Below are positions 46,780 to 57,100 of a DNA stretch of 64,000 nucleotides, in pieces (the first letter of the stretch is position 1; every line of letters begins with the position of its first letter). The notes under the pieces were generated by a model. That model was not told the DNA's origin, searched no databases, and worked only from the letters and a program-made list of their open reading frames with translations. The translations under genes were made by a program, and so were the position numbers. This DNA is from Calothrix sp. NIES-4105 (GTDB lineage Bacteria > Cyanobacteriota > Cyanobacteriia > Cyanobacteriales > Nostocaceae), in NCBI RefSeq assembly GCF_002368415.1, contig NZ_AP018290.1, forward strand, positions 933,470 through 997,469, written 5' to 3'.

Positions 46780-48594
46780 ATGAGAATTTTGGTAGTCGAA
46801 GATGATAATTCAATTGCTACTGCCGTTGCAGGAGTTCTCACGAAGTTACGGTATGTAGTGGATATTGCTAACGATGGTCAAGATGGTTGGGAGTTAGCGA
46901 TAGCCTGTAACTATGACTTAATTTTGCTAGATGTTTTACTACCTAGATTTGATGGTATCAGCATTTGTAGGCAATTACGTCAAGAGGGTTATCAAATGCC
47001 TATTATGCTTTTAACTGCTCTTGATGCCAAAAGTGACAAAGTAATTGGTTTAGATGCAGGAGCAGATGATTATCTTGTTAAACCTTTCGATTTTCAAGAG
47101 TTAACAGCGCGCGTTCGTGCTTTAGGGCGCCGAGCAAATTCTTCTTTACCTCCTGTTTTAGAATGGGGAAGTTTGCAGCTTGACCCTAGTAGTTGTGAGG
47201 TAACTTACGCAAATCAAGAATTACATTTAACAGCAAAAGAGTTTAGTATTTTAGAACTTTTTTTACGTAACAACCAGCGCATCTTTAACCGAGGTGCAAT
47301 TATAGATAACCTTTGGGGCGCCCATTCCGACCCACCAGAAGAAAATACTATTAAATCTCATATTAAAAGTTTGCGGCAAAAACTTTCCAAAGCTGGCGCC
47401 GATTATGATCTGATTGAAACGGTTTACGGAATGGGTTATCGCCTGAAGCCTTTATCTGATGATAAAATTAGTCAAACCAAGCCTGAGTCAGCACTTACTC
47501 AAACTTTATTAGCAGAAATTGCACTGCAACAAAAAGCTTTTAAAGCCAAAGTTGGAGAGCGCGTTGCTGCGTTAAAGCAATTAATTAATACCCTGAGTGA
47601 AGGATATCTGGACTCTCAAATATGGCAAGAGGCAAAATATGAAGCTCATAAGCTAGTCGGTTCATTGGGAAGTTTTGGTTTCGTGAACGCTTCCCAAATC
47701 GCCGACAAGATAGATAATATATTTCAAGATGGGGCGCCTCAGAACCAAGCACAGTTATTACATTTGTGCAAACTCGTGGTGGACTTGCAACATGAGTTAG
47801 AGCAACCTGATATTCAAGCAAGTGATGAAATTAACTCGAACAAGCTAACTCAAGACGTACTTTTGGTAGTAAGTGATGATGAGAAAATAGCCCAGCAGTT
47901 GGTAGATGCAACAGGAATTATAGTGCATACTGCGACTTTTAGCTCTATCATTAAAAATGGAGTAATATCTATAAATGCTTCGATAGTGCTAATAGACCTT
48001 GATTCAGACTCTGGTATAAGAGACAGCCTGAAGCTAGTAGAAGAATTTTCCAATCGAACACCACCAGTACCTACACTAGTTTTGACTCAAAGAAATAGTT
48101 TTAATGACCGTTTAGAAGTAGCCAAGGCAGGTGGAAGGGGTTTCTTGCATAAGTCAATGTCGAGTGAACAAATATTGCATTATGTTACCCAAGTATTGCA
48201 AAGTGTTCATCTGTCACAAGCTAAAGTTATGATTGTAAACAATGACTCAAGCGTACTAAATACAATTCAAAACTTATTAATACCTTGGGCAATTAAGGTA
48301 AAAACTCTTCAAGACCCTCGCCAGTTTTGGGATACTTTTACAGAATTTTTACCTGATGTACTCATCTTAGGTGTCGAAATGCCTTATATAAATGGGACTG
48401 AACTTTGCTCTGTAGTGCGTAATGACCCTGATTTTTACTCACTACCTGTAATGTTTATTACTGATGATGCACAAGCGGATATTTCTATGCGAGTGTTTGA
48501 GAAAGGCGCCGACGATTGTATTATTCTACCTATTAAAGAAACAGAATTAATTACCCGCATTTTCAACCGCTTAAAGCGAGCCTATTTATATTAA
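46780..48594 (+). CDS. Multi-domain OmpR-type regulator: REC-wHTH-HPt-REC-REC
   Basis: 604 residues. REC1 (1-120, Asp51 in LLDVLLP), OmpR winged helix (about 125-225; VYGMGYRL), HPt (about 240-340, His290 in EAHKLVGSLGSFGF), a degenerate receiver (about 360-475) and REC3 (about 485-600). REC3 reads LILGVEMP: Gly531 replaces the phospho-acceptor Asp, so it cannot be phosphorylated normally. The HPt fits a relay from the hybrid kinase upstream (135-base gap). A copy of the REC3 end lies at 51562. Confidence 0.9.
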   Translation: MRILVVEDDNSIATAVAGVLTKLRYVVDIANDGQDGWELAIACNYDLILLDVLLPRFDGISICRQLRQEGYQMPIMLLTALDAKSDKVIGLDAGADDYLVKPFDFQELTARVRALGRRANSSLPPVLEWGSLQLDPSSCEVTYANQELHLTAKEFSILELFLRNNQRIFNRGAIIDNLWGAHSDPPEENTIKSHIKSLRQKLSKAGADYDLIETVYGMGYRLKPLSDDKISQTKPESALTQTLLAEIALQQKAFKAKVGERVAALKQLINTLSEGYLDSQIWQEAKYEAHKLVGSLGSFGFVNASQIADKIDNIFQDGAPQNQAQLLHLCKLVVDLQHELEQPDIQASDEINSNKLTQDVLLVVSDDEKIAQQLVDATGIIVHTATFSSIIKNGVISINASIVLIDLDSDSGIRDSLKLVEEFSNRTPPVPTLVLTQRNSFNDRLEVAKAGGRGFLHKSMSSEQILHYVTQVLQSVHLSQAKVMIVNNDSSVLNTIQNLLIPWAIKVKTLQDPRQFWDTFTEFLPDVLILGVEMPYINGTELCSVVRNDPDFYSLPVMFITDDAQADISMRVFEKGADDCIILPIKETELITRIFNRLKRAYLY

Positions 48595-48599
48595 GAAAT

Positions 48600-49172
48600 T
48601 TATGCTCTTTGATTTCCCCAACTACGTAGTCGAAAGGCAAGGATTAACAGAAGGATACCAAAGAAAATTGCGTAGATGCCAATAACCCAAAGAATTGCCA
48701 ATGCCCCAGCTCCAGGCCAAATTGCCAACGATACGCCAAAAATCACCGACCCAATTCCAACCAAGAACAGCAACCATTCATTCTCTATTTCTTTTCTCAT
48801 TCCAATCGCAGCAATGACCTCTAAGATACCAATCATGATTGCCCAAGCTGCAATGAAGTGAAGTAACACTAAAGCAGTGATGGCTGGAAAGGCGAAAACA
48901 AGTACTCCTAATATGATACTAATCGCTCCTTCAATTAATAGTAGCCATCCGTGAGCATTGTTCAGACGGTCTTTAAACGCTGTCATCACTAGTAAAATTC
49001 CACTTCCCAATACAAACGCACCAAACAAAAATACTAGTGTAGACAAGGTAATCCTTGGCAAAAACAATGCAGCCAAACCAAAAAGAATGGCAATTGCTCC
49101 TCGCAGTGCAACTACCCACCAATTTCGTGCTAATCGAGTTCCTATTTTTATTGGGTCAAGATTTGGTGTCAT
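48600..49172 (-). CDS. HdeD-family (DUF308) membrane protein
   Basis: 190 residues with six hydrophobic segments in two DUF308 repeats (RGAIAILFGLAALFLPRITL; EGAISIILGVLVFAFPAIT; GIGSVIFGVSLAIWPGAGAL). Related to E. coli HdeD, an acid-resistance membrane protein; here probably a general stress protein. It ends 5 bases from the convergent regulator. Confidence 0.87.
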   Translation of the reverse strand: MTPNLDPIKIGTRLARNWWVVALRGAIAILFGLAALFLPRITLSTLVFLFGAFVLGSGILLVMTAFKDRLNNAHGWLLLIEGAISIILGVLVFAFPAITALVLLHFIAAWAIMIGILEVIAAIGMRKEIENEWLLFLVGIGSVIFGVSLAIWPGAGALAILWVIGIYAIFFGILLLILAFRLRSWGNQRA

Positions 49173-49311
49173 AACTTTAGTGTTAGTTGAAACAGCTTTC
49201 TTTTTCTGGATTTAAACTTTTTACTTTTGTACTGATACCTTTTGAAGAAATATAAATTTTAGTTAAGTTAAAAACCAAACTATCTTTAATTACAAAATTT
49301 TAAACATAAAT

Positions 49312-49333
49312 TGTGGAAAACTCGTGGATAAAT
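49312..49333 (+). promoter_or_regulatory. Two-part motif, best copy
   Basis: tgtggaaaactcgtggataa, including a perfect TTTTCCACA and a one-mismatch TTATCCACA (complement). Between the divergent hdeD-like gene (49172) and the FMN reductase (49452). Confidence 0.6.
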
Positions 49334-49451
49334 TAAAAATTTTGCTAATAAAAGAGTATATTTGATAAGTTATATCTTTTGGCACAGAACTTTTTAACCT
49401 TGTAGCGTTTAAATTTGCTTCAGTAAATAATGCAGTATAAAAGTTAAAGAC

Positions 49452-50018
49452 ATGACAAACACCCCTTTATTTATTCCCGTGATTTTGGGTACTCCCCGGC
49501 AAGGTCGTCAAAGCGAGCATGTTGCCAAATTCATCGTTGAGCAAATTGCTACACGAGATGATGTGGAAACTGAACTTATTGATGTTAGGACAATTGCTAT
49601 TCCTACTAACGATGCTGGTGAATCTATCAAAGATCCTCAATTTTCAGCAACTGTTGAGCGGGCAGATGGATTAATTATTATTGCGCCTGAGTATAATCAC
49701 GGTTATCCAGGTTTGCTTAAGCATTTACTTGACACCTGTCTCAAAGAATACATCCACAAAGCTGTTGGATTGTGTGGTGTTTCTGCTGGCGCCTTTGGTG
49801 GTACAAGGGTTATCGAAAACTTACTACCTGTGATGCGTGAGTTAGGGCTAGTAACAATTTTTTACGACCTTAACTTTACCAATGTTCAAGACTTGTTTGA
49901 TGAATCCGGTAATTTAATTGATAAACAGACATACATTCGTCGTCTTGATAAATTTATGAACGAGTTGGTTTGGATGTCAACCGTGTTAAGGTATGGGCGC
50001 CAAAAAGTCAACCAATAA
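49452..50018 (+). CDS. NADPH-dependent FMN reductase family protein
   Basis: 188 residues with a flavodoxin-like fold: PVILGTPRQGRQSEHVAKFI at the N-terminus (FMN phosphate loop) and IIIAPEYNHGYPGLLKHLLD (about 76-95), the diagnostic motif. It reduces quinones, chromate or azo compounds using NAD(P)H. The gene tail and the following terminator are duplicated at 53230-53377. Confidence 0.9.
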   Translation: MTNTPLFIPVILGTPRQGRQSEHVAKFIVEQIATRDDVETELIDVRTIAIPTNDAGESIKDPQFSATVERADGLIIIAPEYNHGYPGLLKHLLDTCLKEYIHKAVGLCGVSAGAFGGTRVIENLLPVMRELGLVTIFYDLNFTNVQDLFDESGNLIDKQTYIRRLDKFMNELVWMSTVLRYGRQKVNQ

Positions 50019-50133
50019 GAGTATTAATTATTAGTTGGAGAAGCAGTGGTTAAGGTTGGACTGTAAAATCCAACCTACAAGTTTATCTAGTATCACTGCT
50101 ACTAATCGCGCGTAATAGAGTTGCAATATGGTC
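49990..50133 (+). repeat. Copy A of a 140-bp direct repeat
   Basis: It covers the last codons of the FMN reductase (GRQKVNQ), a terminator, and a remnant of the M48 protease C-terminus on the minus strand. It is about 85-90% identical by eye to 53230-53377. Confidence 0.8.
50053..50076. terminator. Terminator after FMN reductase
   Basis: aggttgga (50053-50060) and tccaacct (50069-50076) form an 8-base stem, in the duplicated segment. Confidence 0.65.
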
Positions 50134-50540
50134 ATTTCATTTTTATCTCATATTTTGTCATCATAAATTAAAGCGCTCAGAATTGAGCGTTTAGGTAAAG
50201 ACTTTACAGTAGAAAGTAAAACTGAAAATGCAAGTAGTACTGAAGTCAGTTTCATCGCCTAACTCCGCTGATTATTTTTTATACTTTGGGCATGATTTGA
50301 TACTGCTACTAAACATACCCCTATCAAGAATATGCCCATTATTTGTGGTAGCGGCTTTCAAGACTTTGCTTTTTAACGCTTTATTGTTCATATTAAAAAT
50401 TAATGTCATCTCTTCCCTCTAACTGATGACGTATAATATTAGCCTTATCCTTATACCTATTGAATGAGTTAATGTCAATTAATACTGCAAATTAATTTTA
50501 ATTAGTCTATCTCTGGTAAGAATTTGTCAAAAAATAACTC

Positions 50541-50560
50541 TTATCCACTAGTTTTCCACT
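50541..50560 (-). promoter_or_regulatory. Two-part motif
   Basis: ttatccactagttttccact on the plus strand, with a full DnaA-box-like TTATCCAC. It directly precedes a DUF2382 relic and is about 180 bases before the membrane protein at 50737. Confidence 0.5.
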
Positions 50561-50576
50561 ATTAAAGTTTATTCTA

Positions 50577-50660
50577 ACAGTTGAAGCACAAGAGAAAGTT
50601 CGACGCGAAGAACTCGATATTGATACTTCGGGGCACCCAATAGAAGACAAACTATTTTAA
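50577..50660 (+). pseudogene. Relic of a PRC/DUF2382 gene end
   Basis: 28 codons: TVEAQEKVRREELDIDTSGH then PIEDKLF and stop. This matches the end of the DUF2382 protein at 36598 (TVEATEKVRKEELDIDT). A further family member was once here. Confidence 0.75.
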
Positions 50661-50736
50661 TATGAATTTGGTTTACAGATGAAGTAAATATTTTCCTCTG
50701 TAAACCATCGATATTATTAAACTATACAAAATAAAA

Positions 50737-51486
50737 ATGTTTGCACCTGCCTTTACTAATCTTCCATTGTCAGGATTAATTGCAATTTCTCTAGCACTTA
50801 CACACCTATTTTCATGCAAATTAAGATTTATAGATATTCCTCGCAGTAATTGGCTTTCCGCAGCAGGAGGTGTTTCTGTTGCTTACGTTTTTGTGCATAT
50901 CTTACCCGAATTAAGCAAACACCAAGTCGTGTTAAAGGAAGTAGGGGAAGGAATTATTCCATTTGTAGAACACCATGTTTACTTGGTTGCATTGTTAGGA
51001 TTAACTGTGTTTTATGGACTTGAACGAATGGCGAAATTATCTCGCTTGTATCGTAAACAAGTTGGTAAGGGTGATGCAACAAGTCAAAACGTCTTTTGGC
51101 TGCATATGTTTTCGTTTGGGCTTTACAATGCTTTGATTGGTTATTTATTACTTCATCGAGAAGAACCCGGCATTATTAGTTTACTAGTATTTAGTTTAGC
51201 AATGGCGGCGCATTTTGTTGTTAATGATTTTGGCTTGCGTGAACACCATCAAAATATATATGACCGATTTGGTCGTTGGATACTAGCAGCATCAATTATT
51301 TTTGGTTGGGTAATTGGTACTAGTACTCAACTAAATCAGGCAGCAATTGCTGTTTTATTTTCTTTTTTAGCAGGGGGAATTGTCTTGAATGTATTAAAAG
51401 AAGAATTACCTCAAGAGAGAAAAAGCCGTTTTTGGGCTTTTGCTTTAGGTACTGGAGCTTATGCAATGCTTCTATTAGTTATTTAA
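50737..51486 (+). CDS. Polytopic membrane protein, ZIP-like pattern
   Basis: 249 residues with about seven TM helices. Histidines lie in or near membrane segments (ALTHLF, YVFVHILPELSKH, MAAHFVVNDF), recalling ZIP-type transporters, but I see no clear ZIP signature. ATG 50737. Lies between two tail relics, so this segment has been rearranged; the gene itself looks intact. Confidence 0.7.
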   Translation: MFAPAFTNLPLSGLIAISLALTHLFSCKLRFIDIPRSNWLSAAGGVSVAYVFVHILPELSKHQVVLKEVGEGIIPFVEHHVYLVALLGLTVFYGLERMAKLSRLYRKQVGKGDATSQNVFWLHMFSFGLYNALIGYLLLHREEPGIISLLVFSLAMAAHFVVNDFGLREHHQNIYDRFGRWILAASIIFGWVIGTSTQLNQAAIAVLFSFLAGGIVLNVLKEELPQERKSRFWAFALGTGAYAMLLLVI

Positions 51487-51561
51487 TATTTCACGTTTGT
51501 TTGTATACGAGAAAGGTAGCGTGTAATATCATGTCCGGTTGATTGCCCATAATTACCACGC

Positions 51562-51762
51562 CAGGTAGTGCGTAATGACCCTGGCTTTTACTCACTACCT
51601 GTCATTTTTATTAGTGATGACCCACAAGCAGATATTTCGACGCGAGTGTTTGAGAAAGGCGCCGAAGATTGTATTATTCAACCTATTAAAGAAACAGAAT
51701 TAATTACTCGGATTTTCAACCGCTTCCGCACAAATTCCTGTCATACATTTAGAAGGTCGTAA
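51562..51762 (+). pseudogene. Tail copy of the multi-domain regulator
   Basis: VVRNDPGFYSLPVIFISDDP then QADISTRVFEKGAEDCIIQP, matching about residues 545-600 of the regulator at 46780 with few changes, then diverging after FNRF. No start or receiver N-terminus. Confidence 0.8.
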
Positions 51763-51840
51763 TTTTATGTGGCAACTTTTGCGTGTTTTTACGCGCTGAT
51801 ACACGAGCTTTAGGACTGCAAAATTGAATGAATATGAGGA

Positions 51841-53055
51841 TTAAGGATTTTTGTTTTCACCTGTGGATGGAAGTGGTTCAGGTTGGACTGTAAATTCTAG
51901 ATTTTGCCCGTTGCGTACTACTTGGATTTGCAAGTTGTTATTTAACCCATTCTTTTCTACTACTTGCTGAACTTCTTCCGCATTCTTAACGGGTTGATTA
52001 TTAATTTGCTGAATCACATCTCCCGCGCGTATTCCAACTCTTGCAGCAGGAGAACCAGGAACAACGCGAACAACAAGAATCCCTTGGTCTGCGACGATGC
52101 GAATATTACTATTGGGATAATTATTTATTTTTTCCTTCACTACATCGGTTAAGGTAAGTGTTTGAACACCTAAGTAAGGGTATTCAACTTTACCCTTTGT
52201 AATTAGTTGTTGGGCTATACGTTGTGCTGTATCTATGGGAATTGCAAAACCTAGACCTTGGGCACCTTGAATAATAGCAGTATTTACACCTATGACTCTC
52301 CCTTGAGCATTTAGGAGCGGCCCACCCGAATTTCCTGGGTTAATTGCCGCATCAGTTTGAACATAGTTACTAGGCCGAGTCGAAAGATTTAAAGAGCGTT
52401 CAATTGCACTAATAACGCCTACTGTTACTGTTTGCTGCAAACCCAAAGGATTGCCAATCGCAACTGCCCATTGTCCTGGTTTGATAGAATTGGAGTCTGC
52501 TATTTCCACTGCCGGAAAGTTATTGCCTTCTATCTGTACAACTGCGACATCACTTACAGGGTCTTTCCCCAAAACCTTTCCCTCAAAAGTACGACCATTA
52601 GAAAATGTTACCGTTACTCTATCGGCATTGTTAACTACGTGAGCGTTAGTCAATATTTGACCATTAGGATTGATCACAAAACCAGAACCAAGACCCCGTA
52701 CAACTCGTTCTTGGGGTTCTGTTGGTACTGCTTCACCAAAATATCGCCGAAAGAATGGGTCATCAAACGCTTCAGGTAACTGAGGCGCCTCAGTCCTAAC
52801 GGTTCTTTGAGTGTTAATTTGAACAACAGATGGTTCCACCTTTTCGACGACTTTTACTACAAAGTTATTATCTTCGGAAGTTGGTGTCAGAGGGCGATTA
52901 GCTTGATTCTGCTGCTCTATAACTGTTGGTGTTGAAGTTGGAGAAGCAGTGGATGAAAAAGTTTCCCTAGATAATTCTCTTGAACAGCTACTCAAAAATC
53001 CTACAGTTAGGGAAATCAGAGGTAATGTTAAGTAAGCTGTAAATTTTTTTCTCAT
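51841..53055 (-). CDS. HtrA/DegQ-type serine protease, probable lipoprotein
   Basis: 404 residues, ATG 53055. The signal peptide ends in a lipobox-like LSSC (Cys24). Trypsin-like domain with triad His139 (TNAHVV), Asp169 (SDVAVVQI) and Ser243 (GNSGGPLL), then one PDZ domain (about 300-390; VVRVVPGSPAARVGIRAGDV). Periplasmic quality-control protease. Followed by no close downstream partner; M48 and TamB genes lie upstream on the same strand. Confidence 0.93.
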   Translation of the reverse strand: MRKKFTAYLTLPLISLTVGFLSSCSRELSRETFSSTASPTSTPTVIEQQNQANRPLTPTSEDNNFVVKVVEKVEPSVVQINTQRTVRTEAPQLPEAFDDPFFRRYFGEAVPTEPQERVVRGLGSGFVINPNGQILTNAHVVNNADRVTVTFSNGRTFEGKVLGKDPVSDVAVVQIEGNNFPAVEIADSNSIKPGQWAVAIGNPLGLQQTVTVGVISAIERSLNLSTRPSNYVQTDAAINPGNSGGPLLNAQGRVIGVNTAIIQGAQGLGFAIPIDTAQRIAQQLITKGKVEYPYLGVQTLTLTDVVKEKINNYPNSNIRIVADQGILVVRVVPGSPAARVGIRAGDVIQQINNQPVKNAEEVQQVVEKNGLNNNLQIQVVRNGQNLEFTVQPEPLPSTGENKNP

Positions 53056-53229
53056 AAAATTATGTGCTGATTTACTTTTTTGAGTGAAAATATCTTATTT
53101 GTATTAAGAAATTTATGTTGATAAAGGCACCGAGATTAAACCTTCTCTATATCCTAAAATCTTCTATAACTTATAGAAATCTTTACAGATTCAAAAAATC
53201 ATAGTGCTTAATCGCTTCCAAAATGCCCC

Positions 53230-53377
53230 AGGCGTGGGCGCCAAAAAGTCAATCAATAGGAGTATTAATTATTAGTTGGAGATGGCAGTGGTTGAGGTTG
53301 GATTTTACAGTCCAACCTACAAGTTTATCTAGTATTGTTGCTACTAATCGCACGTAATAAAGCTGCAATACGGTCAT
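53230..53377 (+). repeat. Copy B of the 140-bp direct repeat
   Basis: It carries a tail relic of the FMN reductase (GRQKVNQ-like: gtgggcgccaaaaagtcaat), the same terminator, and the true C-terminus of the M48 protease. Confidence 0.8.
53295..53318. terminator. Terminator after the M48 gene
   Basis: aggttgga (53295-53302) pairs with tccaacct (53311-53318), 7 bases beyond the M48 protease stop (minus strand). Confidence 0.65.
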
Positions 53378-54116
53378 CAGGTGCAGGGTGCGTACTTAAA
53401 AATGTTGGGGGAGTAGGTTGATTGCGTAACTTTTGTAAAAATGCAATCATCGCTCTTTGGTCGTAACCCGCGCGTGCTAGAGTTTCAATTCCCCTGCGGT
53501 CTGCTTCATATTCATCTTCACGACTTCTGGGACGTTGCAGTGCTAATTCTACTCCTAACTGTACTGCAGTACTCCTATCTAAACCTGCTGCACTGGCAAG
53601 ACCGCGAGTAATAGCTGTTTGTCGCATTTGTTCAATCGAATGTCGGCTAGCAATATGACCAATTTCGTGAGCTAATACAGCAGCTAATTGAGCTTCATTA
53701 TCCACTGCTCTTAATAAACCAGTAGTTACATAAACATAGCCTCCAGCAGTTGCAAAGGCATTGATACTGTTATCTTGAACTACTTGGAATGTATAGGGAA
53801 TATTCGGACGGGTACTATTTGCAGCCAAGCGTTGACCAATTTGATTCACATAACGATTAGCTTCTTGATTGCGGTAAAGTTGTATTTGACCGCTACTAAT
53901 TAATTGTTCATTAATTTGTCTACCAAGTTGAATTTCTTCTTCATCTGAAATACTGTACAATTGAACAACTTGCGCTCCTCGCAGCAGTAATTCTAGCCAG
54001 GGAATTGCTAGGGATGCTTCGGGTGAACCGATTACGATGCCAAATGTCATCAAGAACGATAACAAAGGGTAAGAAAAACGGCGGTATAATTTCAGTTTCC
54101 CCAGTGAATTTAACAT
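53325..54116 (-). CDS. M48-family metalloprotease (BepA/YfgC-like)
   Basis: 263 residues, ATG 54116, with a hydrophobic N-terminus acting as signal. Zinc site His150-Glu151-His154 in LAHEIGHIASRH and third ligand in EDEYEADRRG (about residue 205). Short M48 proteases of this kind handle outer-membrane protein assembly. It begins 3 bases after the tamB-like stop, so they are one operon, which supports an outer-membrane biogenesis role. Confidence 0.9.
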   Translation of the reverse strand: MLNSLGKLKLYRRFSYPLLSFLMTFGIVIGSPEASLAIPWLELLLRGAQVVQLYSISDEEEIQLGRQINEQLISSGQIQLYRNQEANRYVNQIGQRLAANSTRPNIPYTFQVVQDNSINAFATAGGYVYVTTGLLRAVDNEAQLAAVLAHEIGHIASRHSIEQMRQTAITRGLASAAGLDRSTAVQLGVELALQRPRSREDEYEADRRGIETLARAGYDQRAMIAFLQKLRNQPTPPTFLSTHPAPDDRIAALLRAISSNNTR

Positions 54117-54119
54117 AAT

Positions 54120-57100
54120 TTAAAACCTCGATTCATATTCAATTAGCGCTCTACTTTCATCATCAAGATTAGTCGAACCTCGCAAAATAATTTGGTCATT
54201 AATACGGTAAATAGCGTTATATCTAAAAAATTCATTTGTTGCAAAAATCCGTGATAAAGAAACAGAAAAATCTTCAGAAATATCAAACACTGCCTCTGCT
54301 GCCAAACCAAGAACTGAAGTATCCCTGGTGGCATCCGTCACCAAAGTTGGATATACCCGTAATTCACTCAATCCTAAAGTTTGACCAATATTGCTAATAG
54401 CAGCTTGTAAGTCTGATAAAACAGTAGAACCTGCTAAGTTAACAAGCCCCAACACTGCATTTTCTTGACCGAATGCATTGATAAAAGAACCTCCAATTAA
54501 AGCTACAATTTCTGCTTCACTACGCGCGGGTTCGCTGGTTAATTCCAAATTTTCATTTAGTGTACTAGCAAGACCAGTTACTCTTGCTTGTACGCGAACT
54601 GTGTTTAAAGTGCCAAAGTTAATGGTAGAAACATCTTCTATTTCACTAGATAAAGGTGAAGTTGGTATGCGACTACCGCTAACTTCGGGGATAAGGGCAA
54701 ACAGACGAACATCTAAGATTGGGTCAAACCCTTGACTGGGAATAAATCGTGCAGTCTGTTCATAACCGCGTGCTAATGTAAACTGCGTAGTAAATAAATT
54801 AACCTGTCCACTTTCAAGATTAATTACTCCTTGAGGACGAGGATTTGCTAGAGTTCCATTGAGTGTAATATCACCTTGGCCAACAAAACTTAGTAACGGT
54901 TCGCGAGTTATACGCACATCGTCATCTAAAATAAACTGTAAATTTCCAAATCTAACAGGTGAGTTAATTAGTGCTTGTCCTGTCTGTGCAGCACTATTAG
55001 TAGATGAAGAATTAGTAGAAGTTGATTGTAGTAGCGATATCTCGCCATCTGACAATCGAATTATTCCTCCAAGTATAGGATTTAGTGCAGTTCCTCCAAT
55101 TACTATATTACCGTTAATTTCACCCCGATACAATTCTTGAAGATTTAATCTCAAATTATCTAGTGAAACCGTTAGAGGATTAGTAGCAGCTTGTTGCTGG
55201 GCATTTTCGCCTGCAAAAATTGCTAAAATACCATTGGCTGTAACTTGTCCGTTACTATATCCACCTTGCAAGTTTTCTGCAATTAATGTGTTACCTTCAA
55301 ATCGAATTGTTCCCGCTACATCGGTTAGGGGTTCGGTAAGTGCTTGTGCGTTAATGGTCGCATTCTTAATGCTGGCAATTCCATTAGTAATCGGTTGGTC
55401 TAACGTACCCTGTACTGTTAAATTTAATTGCCCCTGACCTGAAACCCAATTGACTTGATTAGTAAACAGGTTTAAAATAGCCAATCCTTCATTTTGAGCA
55501 TTTGCTTGGATACTAATTTGGCTACTATCGGGTTGAACTGAAGCAAAGGGTAATTTAAATGGTACGCTACCTGTAATTTGTAATGGTTCTGTACCCGCTG
55601 CTAAAACATTACTGCCAAAATTCAAACGCGCGTTATTATAGCTGAAGCTAACTTCTGCCGTTTTCAGAGGTTGATTATTTAAACTACCGTCAACTAAAGC
55701 TACCTCACCAATTGCCCTAGGATTATTCAAACTTCCTGCTAGAGTAACAAGCGCATTTAAATCACCCGTAATTTCTACAGGTAAGTTGGGTATAAAGGGT
55801 TGAATTAAATCTACTGGTACTTCTGTCGCGCGTACTTGTGCGGATAGTTCATTTTGACCTAATTGTCCGTTAAATGCTAAAAGCCCCTCACCTAAATCAA
55901 CTCGTAATGGTAATAATGTTAAAACACCATTTTCAAAGTTTCCTTGGGCAACTACTTCATCAATATTATATTTACCCCATATCAAGTCATCACTTCTTAA
56001 ATCAAAGTCGGCATTTATACCAGATTGTAATGAACCTGTTACTGCTACCCTACCACTAACAGTTCCTATTAATTCTTGCAAAGTAGGAATTCGAGATGTT
56101 TCTTGGCGCCGAATACGTTGTTGTGCAACTAACGCTTCAATTTCTGAAAATCTACGTAATTGTGTGATTAAATTTGCATTCGGTAATCCTACAGGTGTTG
56201 TTTGTAAACTTTCTGCACCTGCAAATTCTGGTACTTTCAACCCAGTAGTAACATCTTGAAAATCAAATATTCTTAAAGATTGTAATACATTTTGAATTCT
56301 AGCTTGGTCGAAACTAAGTTGGAATTGTAATGGTTGATTTCCAGCGGTGGGTAAATTACCGCTAAGTGCAAAACGATTTTCACCTTGTCGTAATTCACCA
56401 TCAGTTAAAGTAAAATTCCCATCTGCAAAACTAATACGTCCAATAAACTCATCGCCCGTAATTCTACCAAGTCTCGGTTGAGCAATGGCGACATCGCCAA
56501 CAGCTGTAGATTGATCTAAATTAATTGCTAAGTCCAGTGATATGTCTCCAGTAATAGGTTCTAAATTGGCGCCTACACCAGGAACAAGATTTCTTAACAC
56601 AGCAACAGGAAAGTCTTGGACGTTAAGCAGTAAATTCTCGCCCTGAGTTCTAAGAGTCGCAATACCTCCATTTTGGCGTATAGCAAACGCAGTTGGGCGA
56701 TTATTTGCACCAAGTGTTAAAGCAATTTGGTCTTGCTGACCATTTAAATTTAACTGTGTTCCTTGCCCTTGTTGAAAATTTACGCTTCCCGTTAACACTG
56801 GCTCAAACTCTAGGTCATTAACTGCAAAATTTCTGAGACTAATATTTCCATCTGCATTAATAGAAGATGGGGCGCCTGTCACTTTTCCGTTGAAGTTCGC
56901 AGTACCAGCAAGTGCGATATTGCCTGGAAGGTTGAGCGGTAGGGAAAGCAAATTGTAATCTTGTGCTTGTACATTCAGGTTCAAAGCTGTAATTTGCGGT
57001 GTTGGTTGTAATTGTACGCCGATAGTACCCGTAGCACTTAAACCAGACGTTGTTGCCTGTAAAATTTGCACAATTTCCCCATTCCACCGAAATTGTGCGG

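Noticed and set aside
50228-50422. 64-codon hydrophobic frame after the FMN reductase
   Set aside because: AT-rich chance frame next to duplication scars; no start signal.
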